Below, piece by piece: positions 1 to 6,068 of a stretch of 9,561 nt of DNA (position 1 is the first letter of the stretch; every line of letters starts with the position of its first letter). The notes below the pieces were generated by a model that ran no database searches, was not told the DNA's origin, and saw only the letters and a list, made by a program, of their open reading frames with translations. Origin of the DNA: Chromatiales bacterium (lineage in GTDB: Bacteria; Pseudomonadota; Gammaproteobacteria; Thiohalospirales; Thiohalospiraceae); the NCBI GenBank assembly GCA_026984715.1, contig JALSRO010000361.1, positions 1 through 9,561 of the forward strand. The letters are read 5' to 3'. The translations under genes and the position numbers were made by a program.

Positions 1-71
1 TGCCTTTCCCCCAATTGCAAACAATAACTTTTTTACGGGACAAACACCGATGAGCATGGATTGTTACCGCC
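1..71 (+). other. Upstream flank, possible 3' end of another gene
   Basis: This short leader stretch precedes the dehydratase gene. Two + strand frames are open from the window edge: one closes with TGA at 51-53, the other with TAG at 80-82, overlapping the dehydratase start. Either could be the last codons of an upstream gene, but too few residues are visible to recognise a family. The stretch is AT-richer than the genes around it. I see no good paired -35/-10 promoter boxes and no terminator here. Confidence 0.3.
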
Positions 72-2012
72 ATGATGGGTAGGGTTGTCGGCTTGCTGCG
101 GAGGTTGGTGCGTACCCAGAAGCGCAGGGTGAAGGTAAGCGTCGACGTTGTCCTGTTGGTGGTCTCCCTGTGGCTGGCATTTACCCTGCGTCTGGGGGAG
201 ATTTGGCCTGAAGAGGTCGATCGCTTCTGGTGGCTGTTCCTGTTGGGTCCGGCGCTGGCTGTTCCGGTTTTTCTCCTGATGGGAATGTACCGTACGGTGG
301 TGCGCTATGTGAGCAGCTCTACGGTTTTCACCATAGGAAAGGCGGTCTCTCTCTACATCCTGCTGCTGGTGTTGGTGACCGTGCTGATCCGCAATGAAGG
401 GATTCCAAGGTCGGTTTTCATCCTCTACTGGTTGTTGAGCCTCACCTTCCTGGTCGGTGCCAGGCTGCTGGCCAGGGACATCTACTGGTGGTTCCAGCGG
501 CGTCAGCACCCTCCAGTCCACGCTATCATCTTTGGTGCCGGCAGGGCCGGGGCCAATCTGGCGGCAAGTCTGCAGACCGGCCGGGACATGTTTCCGGTGG
601 CCTTCATCGACGACAAGAGCAAGCTTCATGGCGATGAGGTTTCCGGTCTCACCGTCTATCCTCGCGCGGAGCTGGATCGGCTGATCCGCCAGCACGGGGT
701 TACGCAGATCTTGCTGGCGATACCGTCGGCATCGCCAGCGAGGCGTCGTGAGGTTCTCTCCTATTTCGAGCATTTTCCGGTACGGGTACAAACAGTGCCG
801 TCGTTGGCGGATCTGGTATGGGGCCGCGCTTCGGTCGATAATCTGCGCGACATCGATATCGAGGATCTCCTGGGGCGTGCACAGGTACAGCCGGACGAGA
901 AGTTGCTTGGGGAGTGCATTACCGGCAAATCGGTGGTGGTGACCGGAGCCGGGGGTTCCATCGGTTCGGAGCTGTCGCGTCAGATACTGGTGCTCAAGCC
1001 TTCGCGGCTGGTGCTGTATGAGGCTTCCGAGTATGCGCTCTACTGCATCAACAAGGAGCTGCAGAACTATCTCGAGGCGCACCGCCCCGAGTTGGGGAGC
1101 ACCGAAGTGATCCCCATTCTGGGAACCATCACCGACGAAGAGACTGTCTCGGCGGTCTTCGATACCTTCTCCATTCAGACGGTCTATCACGCCGCTGCCT
1201 ACAAGCATGTTCCGCTGGTGGAACAGAATCCGGTTACCGGAGTTCTCAACAATATATTCGGGACTCTGTATACGGCTAAGGCCGCCATCGATGCAGGGGT
1301 AGAGACCTTTATTCTGATTTCCACCGACAAGGCGGTAAGGCCCACCAACATCATGGGAGCGTCCAAGAGGGTTGCAGAGATGGTGCTCCAGGGGCTCTCT
1401 ACCCACAATAGCGACACCTGCTTCAACATCGTCCGTTTCGGTAACGTTCTCGGCTCCTCTGGCTCCGTCGTCCCACTGTTCCGCGAGCAGATAGAGCAGG
1501 GGGGGCCGGTTACCGTCACACATCGCGATGTATATCGCTACTTCATGACCATCCCCGAGGCGGCACAGCTGGTGATCCAGGCGGGTGCGATGGGGGTGGG
1601 GGGGGACGTGTTCGTGCTGGATATGGGTGAACCGGTGCGCATCGATGATCTGGCGCGCCGCATGATAGCCGTAAGCGGCCTTTCGATCCGTGATGAAAAC
1701 AACCCGGAAGGCGATATCGTCATCGAGTACACCGGATTGCGGCCCGGTGAAAAACTTTTCGAGGAGCTGTTGATAGGGAGCAATGTGAGTGTGACCAGGC
1801 ACCCCCGGATTCTGCGCGCCGATGAAGCCGGCCTCTCCTGGCCGGAACTGCTGAAGCTGCTGGAGGGGCTGAAACAGGCCTGTGCGGACAGGGATAGCAG
1901 TGCCGTACGTCAGCTGCTGAAAGAGGCAGTGGATGGGTACCAGCCACAGTGTGGCATTCAGGACCGGATGTGGCTTGAGGCCAACAATGGCGGGGTCTAC
2001 CCCGTTCATTGA
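72..2012 (+). CDS. Membrane-bound nucleotide-sugar 4,6-dehydratase (WbpM/PglF/CapD family)
   Basis: The product (646 aa) is predicted to convert a UDP-HexNAc, most likely UDP-GlcNAc, to the 4-keto-6-deoxy sugar used to make QuiNAc, FucNAc or bacillosamine-type residues. Four N-terminal membrane segments lie at about residues 22-41, 53-72, 88-106 and 114-131. A first nucleotide-binding fold follows, with GAGRAG at 155-160. The catalytic SDR domain begins with TGAGGSIG at 291-298 and carries STDK at 417-420 and MGASK at 428-432. Here Met428 stands where classical SDR enzymes have Tyr, as in the Ser-Met-Lys triad known from large WbpM-type enzymes. The family signature LRPGEKLFEELL lies near residues 556-567. 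The length matches the large two-domain members (WbpM is about 665 aa). The start is one of two tandem ATGs (72 or 75), with only a weak Shine-Dalgarno. The family is certain; the exact substrate is inferred. Confidence 0.95.
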   Translation: MMGRVVGLLRRLVRTQKRRVKVSVDVVLLVVSLWLAFTLRLGEIWPEEVDRFWWLFLLGPALAVPVFLLMGMYRTVVRYVSSSTVFTIGKAVSLYILLLVLVTVLIRNEGIPRSVFILYWLLSLTFLVGARLLARDIYWWFQRRQHPPVHAIIFGAGRAGANLAASLQTGRDMFPVAFIDDKSKLHGDEVSGLTVYPRAELDRLIRQHGVTQILLAIPSASPARRREVLSYFEHFPVRVQTVPSLADLVWGRASVDNLRDIDIEDLLGRAQVQPDEKLLGECITGKSVVVTGAGGSIGSELSRQILVLKPSRLVLYEASEYALYCINKELQNYLEAHRPELGSTEVIPILGTITDEETVSAVFDTFSIQTVYHAAAYKHVPLVEQNPVTGVLNNIFGTLYTAKAAIDAGVETFILISTDKAVRPTNIMGASKRVAEMVLQGLSTHNSDTCFNIVRFGNVLGSSGSVVPLFREQIEQGGPVTVTHRDVYRYFMTIPEAAQLVIQAGAMGVGGDVFVLDMGEPVRIDDLARRMIAVSGLSIRDENNPEGDIVIEYTGLRPGEKLFEELLIGSNVSVTRHPRILRADEAGLSWPELLKLLEGLKQACADRDSSAVRQLLKEAVDGYQPQCGIQDRMWLEANNGGVYPVH

Positions 2013-2079
2013 TGCGTTGTCGCCTCCGTTTCCTGGTTTTCTGATGCAGGAAACAAGGAGTGCTCTTCTCCGGTTGCCG

Positions 2080-2105
2080 GATATTGTTGTCCCGACAACA
2101 ATATC
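2080..2105. repeat. Perfect 26-bp inverted repeat upstream of wzb
   Basis: Two 12-base arms, GATATTGTTGTC and GACAACAATATC, are exact reverse complements separated by CC. The flanks add a CCGG on each side (2070-2073 and 2107-2110). The arms are AT-rich and no T run follows, so it is a poor match to a Rho-independent terminator. It could be an operator for a dimeric regulator or an RNA hairpin. The next gene start is 169 bases downstream. Confidence 0.7.
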
Positions 2106-2219
2106 TCGTTTCCGGTGGTTCAGGCAGGCGCAGGAATGAGGTGTGCCAAGCAAGCTCCAGCAAGGCACCGTGGCGTGGAGGATTGGCGCCTGTCCAAAGC
2201 CCCTGACCCCATGATATTC

Positions 2220-2274
2220 AACGACAGGCCGCGGCCGAATACGACATACGTCGTTGCAAAATTAATTAATTATT
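2220..2274 (+). promoter_or_regulatory. Nested dyads and AT-rich leader before wzb
   Basis: AACGAC at 2220-2225 can pair with GTCGTT at 2250-2255. The closer copy ACGAC at 2241-2245 can instead pair with GTCGT at 2250-2254 across the loop ATAC. Between the two copies lies the self-complementary GGCCGCGGCC (2227-2236). An AT-only tract containing the 12-bp palindrome AATTAATTAATT (2260-2271) then runs up to the wzb ATG with no Shine-Dalgarno sequence. The arrangement suggests a regulatory leader, but no regulator or RNA family is recognised. Confidence 0.35.
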
Positions 2275-2715
2275 ATGTTCAATAGAATATTGGTACTATG
2301 TATCGGCAACATATGCCGGAGCCCAATGGCGCAGGGGCTGCTGCAGGAGGCGCTGGCCGGAAAGGAGGGTGCCAGGGTCGAGTCTGCAGGGTTGGGGGCG
2401 CTGGTCGGGCATCCGGCGCACGAAACGGCCCGGCGACTGATGAGTGAGAGGGGGATCGATATTTCCGATCATCGTGCCCGGCAGCTGGACAGTGACATGG
2501 TTCGGTGGGCCGATCTCATTCTGGTCATGGAGATGTCGCAGAAAAAAGCGCTGGAGACGAAAGAGCCCAGTGCACGGGGCAGAGTATATCGCCTGGGGGA
2601 GTGGGGGGATTTCGATATACCGGATCCATACCGACAGTCAGACAGTGCATTCGAGCACGCCCTTGAGCTGATCTCCCAGGGTATTTCGGAGTGGTTACCA
2701 AAGCTTAGAGGATAA
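2275..2715 (+). CDS. wzb: Low-molecular-weight protein tyrosine phosphatase (Wzb type)
   Basis: This cytoplasmic enzyme (146 aa) is predicted to dephosphorylate the tyrosine cluster of the Wzc autokinase encoded two genes downstream, so that Wzc cycles between phosphorylated and unphosphorylated states during polymer assembly. The LMW-PTP P-loop C(X)5RS sits at the N terminus: nucleophile Cys9, Arg15 and Ser16. The general-acid DPY motif is at 117-119. The length (146 aa) is typical of bacterial Wzb/Etp/AmsI proteins. The start is fixed because the catalytic loop begins only eight residues after the ATG. No Shine-Dalgarno sequence precedes it; the 20 bases upstream are almost all A and T. The stop is 7 bases before wza. 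An arsenate reductase of the same fold is an alternative in principle, but the DPY motif and neighbours favour Wzb. Confidence 0.95.
   Translation: MFNRILVLCIGNICRSPMAQGLLQEALAGKEGARVESAGLGALVGHPAHETARRLMSERGIDISDHRARQLDSDMVRWADLILVMEMSQKKALETKEPSARGRVYRLGEWGDFDIPDPYRQSDSAFEHALELISQGISEWLPKLRG
2707..2712 (+). promoter_or_regulatory. Ribosome-binding site of wza
   Basis: AGAGGA lies 10 bases before the wza ATG and overlaps the last codons of wzb, whose stop is at 2713-2715. This supports translation of wza from the wzb transcript and the choice of the ATG at 2723. Confidence 0.55.
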
Positions 2716-2722
2716 ACTGGCT

Positions 2723-3805
2723 ATGAGAACAGTGGTTTTGTTGGGGGGAGCACTGTTGCTGCTCTCCGGCTGTGCGCTATCACCGGGGATGAAGATGTCG
2801 CCCGGAACCGTGGCACCGGGAGTGAATATCGTCTCCATCACTCCGCAGCTGATTGCGGAGCAGGAACGCGCCAGGCTGAATGCCGGGATTCCTCCCGAGC
2901 TGGATCTGGGTGGCCAGAACGAAAAGTATGAGTATCGTATCGGGCCGCGCGATATTCTGTCCATCACCGTATGGGACCATCCCGAACTCACCATCCCGGC
3001 AGGACAGTTCCGGGCGGCAGAGACAGAGGGGCATCGGGTGGCTGAAGATGGTACCATCTATTATCCCTACGCAGGCAAGGTCCATGTGGCCGGCAAGACG
3101 CAGGCCGAGGTGCGAGAGATTCTGATGCGGGAGCTGGCGCGCCAGATCGCCAATCCCCAGCTGGATGTGAAGGTCGTCGCCTTCCGCAGCCAGAAAGCAT
3201 ATGTGGTCGGGGAGGTGGCGACCCCCGGGGCCCAGCCGATAACCGATGTTCCGTTGACGATAATGGATGCCATTACCCGCTCCGGTGGCGTGACCCAGGA
3301 GGGTGATATGACCCATGTGACGCTGAGCCGCGACGGGGTGACACACGAGATCAATCTGCTGGACATCTATCAGCGGGGCGAAGTGTCGCGGAATCTCCTT
3401 CTCAAGGATGGTGATATTCTGAATGTCGCCAACCGGAACCGGCGCAAGGTCTTCGTACTGGGAGAGGTAACCAACCCCTCATCGATCTTTCTGCGCAAGG
3501 GACGTATGTCGCTTTCGGAGGCGATCAGCGACGTTGGTGGCGTCAATCCGGCCACATCCAATCCCGCCCGTATATTCGTCATTCGCGGTACGGCTGAAAA
3601 GCCGCAGGTGTTTCAGCTCAATGCCAGGAATCCAGCAGCCTTGGTCCTGGGAGATCATTTCCAGCTACAGCCGCGAGACGTGGTCTATGTCGCAACGGCC
3701 GGTGTGGCGCGCTGGAACCGCCTGATCGAGAATCTGTTGCCGACGGCGTCGCTGTTGTGGGATCTCACCAACATCAACACCAACATCAACTATCGGAATT
3801 TTTGA
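2723..3805 (+). CDS. wza: Outer-membrane polysaccharide export lipoprotein (Wza)
   Basis: Wza forms the octameric outer-membrane channel through which the polymer leaves the cell. The 360-aa precursor starts with a lipoprotein signal peptide ending in the lipobox L14-S15-G16-C17, so the mature protein should be lipidated on Cys17. A polysaccharide-export domain starts near residue 71 (YRIGPRD) and includes a VWDHPELT stretch typical of the enterobacterial Wza family. Two SLBB domains follow, beginning near Lys158 (KAYVVGEV) and Lys242 (KVFVLGEV). The C-terminal segment, about 329-347 with Trp331 and Trp344, is amphipathic and fits the helix that forms the membrane-crossing alpha-barrel in Wza. 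The length is close to the E. coli protein (379 aa). It sits between the phosphatase and kinase genes, its expected functional partners. Confidence 0.97.
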   Translation: MRTVVLLGGALLLLSGCALSPGMKMSPGTVAPGVNIVSITPQLIAEQERARLNAGIPPELDLGGQNEKYEYRIGPRDILSITVWDHPELTIPAGQFRAAETEGHRVAEDGTIYYPYAGKVHVAGKTQAEVREILMRELARQIANPQLDVKVVAFRSQKAYVVGEVATPGAQPITDVPLTIMDAITRSGGVTQEGDMTHVTLSRDGVTHEINLLDIYQRGEVSRNLLLKDGDILNVANRNRRKVFVLGEVTNPSSIFLRKGRMSLSEAISDVGGVNPATSNPARIFVIRGTAEKPQVFQLNARNPAALVLGDHFQLQPRDVVYVATAGVARWNRLIENLLPTASLLWDLTNINTNINYRNF

Positions 3806-3851
3806 CGGGTTCCCGGATGAGACGCTGCTTGCCGGTGTCTTGCAGGGGGGG

Positions 3852-3888
3852 GCGATATGCGGCGGGCAGGAGGCTGTTCGCATATCGC
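3852..3888 (+). repeat. Intercistronic hairpin between wza and wzc
   Basis: GCGATATGCG (3852-3861) and CGCATATCGC (3879-3888) are exact reverse complements around a 17-base loop. The loop contains AGGAGG (3868-3873), a perfect Shine-Dalgarno-like sequence with no usable start codon at the right distance. A run of eight G bases (3845-3852) abuts the 5' arm. No T run follows the 3' arm, so a Rho-independent terminator is unlikely. An RNA processing, stability or attenuation element fits better. Confidence 0.6.
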
Positions 3889-3899
3889 AATATCTGAAC

Positions 3900-3905
3900 A
3901 GGGGA
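3900..3905 (+). promoter_or_regulatory. Ribosome-binding site of wzc
   Basis: AGGGGA lies 12 bases before the wzc ATG at 3918. The spacing is longer than usual. It lies 11 bases past the end of the intercistronic hairpin, so it should be unpaired when that hairpin forms. Confidence 0.45.
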
Positions 3906-3917
3906 TAATCGAACAGT

Positions 3918-6068
3918 ATGTCTTCAGACGTAAAAGAGAAGTCGGCGGGAGGAGAGCTTCAGCAGGATGAGTTCAACTTCAACATGCTGCTTTCCGCCCT
4001 CATCGAGTCGTGGTTCCTGGTCTTGGCCATCGTTGTGGTGGTGGTGTTCGCCGGGGTGGCTTATGCGATCACCGCCAAGCCCATCTATCAGGCGGATGCG
4101 GTGGTTCAGGTGGAGAGAAATGCAAAGGGAATCAGCGCTCTCACCGATATCACCCGGCTATTCGAGGAGAAATCGGAGATTGTATCGGAGTTTGAGATAA
4201 TCCGATCCAGGATGGTTCTCGGCCAGGTGGTCGACAATCTCAAATTGTATATCGATGCCCATCCGGTTGGGTTCTTCAGTGGTGGAAATTCCATAAAGGT
4301 GGAGACCTTCGATGTCCCGGACTCCTATCTGGACAAGACCTTCACCCTGATTGCTAAGAGTGAGGGGCGCTACCAGCTGCTCGACCCGGAAAACAATATC
4401 GTGCTGGAGGGTCGTGTCGGCGAACCGGGCAGCGCATCATTGCCGAAAGAGGGAGAGGTCAAACTGTTCGTCTCGGATCTGCATGGGGGGGCGGACGACA
4501 AGTTTGCCATCACACACAGCAGCCGGCTCGATGTGATCAATAGTCTCAGGGAACAGCTGAAGTTGGAAGAGCGTGGTACCGACTCTGGAATCATCCGAAT
4601 CAGCCTGGAGGGAACGGATCCCCACAGGGCGGCCGCCATCGTCAATGAAATCACCAACATCTATGTCCGGCAGAATGTGGAGCGCAAATCCGAGGAGACC
4701 GGCAAGACGCTGAGCTTTCTCGAGAAGCAGCTCCCCAAGTTGCGCGAGAACATGGAGAATGCCGAAGCAGCGCTCAACAGTTACCGTTTCAAACGGGGAT
4801 CCATCGACCTGCCTCTCGAAACCCAGTCTCTGTTGCAGCGGGCAGTGACCATCGAATCCCAGCTGTCGGAGCTGAAGCGCACCCGTGAGGCCCTGATCAA
4901 GAAATTCACCGTGGAACACCCTCGTATTCAGGCGCTGGATGCACAGATTGAAAGCCTGAGTCAGGAGCTCGCCAAAGTGGAGGAGACCACCAAGAAACTG
5001 CCCAACACCCAGCAGGAGATCGTGCGCCTCACCCGTACTGCCGAGGTGGCCTCCGAACTCTATACCTCACTGCTCAACAATGCCCAGGAGCTGAAGGTGG
5101 TCAAGGCGGGTACAGTAGGGAATGTCCGGGTCATAGATCCTGCGGTCGCGGCCAGCAGGCCGGTACGGCCGAAAAAGAGCTTCATCGTCGCGATGAGCGC
5201 CCTGCTCGGGGTGTTGCTGGCGATTGGGGCGGCCGTTGCGCGCAAGCGGATGCAGTCCGGCGTGGAGGACCCCGAGCTCGTCGAGCAGCAGCTCGGACTG
5301 CCGGTCTATGCAACCATCCCGCTCAGCCGGAAGCAACGGGAGCTGAATCGGCGGGAGCGGCGCGAAAAGGGTGTCAACCTGGTACTGGCCACTGCAGAGC
5401 CGGAAGATCTGGCCATCGAGAGCATGCGCAGCCTTCGTACCTCGTTGCACTTTGCGCAGCTGGACGCCAAAAACGGCATCATCATGATTACCGCCCCCTC
5501 TCCCGGGGCAGGCAAGACCTTCGTCACTGCTAATCTCGCTACCATCCTGGCGGATGCCGGAAAGCGCGTTCTGGTGATCGATGCCGATATGCGCAGGGGC
5601 CGCCTGCATGCCCTGTTTGGTCTGTCACGTGATGGCGGGTTGTCCGAGCTGATAGCGGGGGCGCAGGAGAGCAGCAGCGTCATTCGCGCCACTGGGATTG
5701 CCAACCTGGATTTTATCTCTACCGGAAAGCGTCCACCCAACCCGGCGGAGCTGCTGTTACATGAAAACTTTGCGAACTTCCTTCAGGAGGCGGTTTCATC
5801 CTACGATCATGTGGTGATCGACACGCCTCCCGTCCTTGCCGTCACCGATGCCGCTATCGTCGGGCGTTTGGCGGGTGCGACCCTGATGGTCCTCAAGGAT
5901 GGTCAACACCCACTGCGCGAAATCGAGCAGAGCGTCAAGCGGCTGAAACTCGCTGGTGTCAATCTGCGGGGGGCGGTGTTCAACGCTATGAGCACCGTGA
6001 GCAGCCGGCACGGCTACGGTCGCTATTACGGTTATGCCTACAGCTACTCATCCGACAAGGGCAGCTGA
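3918..6068 (+). CDS. wzc: Polysaccharide co-polymerase / tyrosine autokinase (Wzc)
   Basis: Wzc is an inner-membrane bacterial tyrosine kinase that works with Wzy and Wza to control chain length and export. The protein (716 aa; E. coli Wzc is 720) has a Wzz-type N-terminal domain with membrane segments at about 32-52 and 422-442. The second is preceded by the proline motif RPVRPKK (414-420). A periplasmic region rich in predicted coiled coil lies between them. The cytoplasmic kinase domain shows a Walker A loop APSPGAGKT (526-534, Lys533), Walker A' VLVIDADMR (551-559, Asp555 and Asp557) and Walker B VVIDTPP with Asp635. The tail holds six tyrosines at 700, 703, 704, 706, 708 and 710, the expected autophosphorylation cluster. 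Kinase and transmembrane parts are fused, as in proteobacteria. Its stop overlaps the wzx start by one base. Confidence 0.97.
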   Translation: MSSDVKEKSAGGELQQDEFNFNMLLSALIESWFLVLAIVVVVVFAGVAYAITAKPIYQADAVVQVERNAKGISALTDITRLFEEKSEIVSEFEIIRSRMVLGQVVDNLKLYIDAHPVGFFSGGNSIKVETFDVPDSYLDKTFTLIAKSEGRYQLLDPENNIVLEGRVGEPGSASLPKEGEVKLFVSDLHGGADDKFAITHSSRLDVINSLREQLKLEERGTDSGIIRISLEGTDPHRAAAIVNEITNIYVRQNVERKSEETGKTLSFLEKQLPKLRENMENAEAALNSYRFKRGSIDLPLETQSLLQRAVTIESQLSELKRTREALIKKFTVEHPRIQALDAQIESLSQELAKVEETTKKLPNTQQEIVRLTRTAEVASELYTSLLNNAQELKVVKAGTVGNVRVIDPAVAASRPVRPKKSFIVAMSALLGVLLAIGAAVARKRMQSGVEDPELVEQQLGLPVYATIPLSRKQRELNRRERREKGVNLVLATAEPEDLAIESMRSLRTSLHFAQLDAKNGIIMITAPSPGAGKTFVTANLATILADAGKRVLVIDADMRRGRLHALFGLSRDGGLSELIAGAQESSSVIRATGIANLDFISTGKRPPNPAELLLHENFANFLQEAVSSYDHVVIDTPPVLAVTDAAIVGRLAGATLMVLKDGQHPLREIEQSVKRLKLAGVNLRGAVFNAMSTVSSRHGYGRYYGYAYSYSSDKGS

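Larger units (their letters stand above)
2013..2274. other. Intergenic region between dehydratase gene and wzb
   Basis: This 262-base gap carries no convincing gene; the small open frames in it lack ribosome-binding sites and family features. It holds a perfect 26-bp inverted repeat (2080-2105), a 10-bp GC palindrome (2227-2236), a small dyad (2241-2254) and a 12-bp AT palindrome (2260-2271). It is the longest gap in the window and separates the sugar-precursor gene from the export/assembly genes, so it is the likeliest place for a promoter or operator serving wzb-wza-wzc. I could not identify a good sigma-70 or sigma-54 promoter in it by eye. Confidence 0.6.

Noticed and set aside
1331..1340. 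GGCGGTAAGG resembling the ops/JUMPstart element used by RfaH in polysaccharide operons
   Set aside because: It differs from GGCGGTAG at the key last base, lies inside conserved dehydratase codons and is not in a leader region.
2044..2139. Small open frame (31 codons) in the dehydratase-wzb gap
   Set aside because: It has no ribosome-binding site, runs through the 26-bp inverted repeat, and is the tail of a shadow frame of the dehydratase gene.
33..2168. A 711-codon open frame on the - strand spanning the whole dehydratase gene
   Set aside because: It lies entirely antisense to a clearly conserved gene and is rich in His, Gln, Arg and Pro with no recognisable domain. Long stop-free antisense frames are a common by-product of GC-rich codon use.
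2013..2274. Sigma-54 or sigma-70 promoter for wzb
   Set aside because: GG and GC pairs with 10-base spacing and good -35/-10 pairs at 16-18 bases were looked for, but only weak matches were seen, so no promoter is called.
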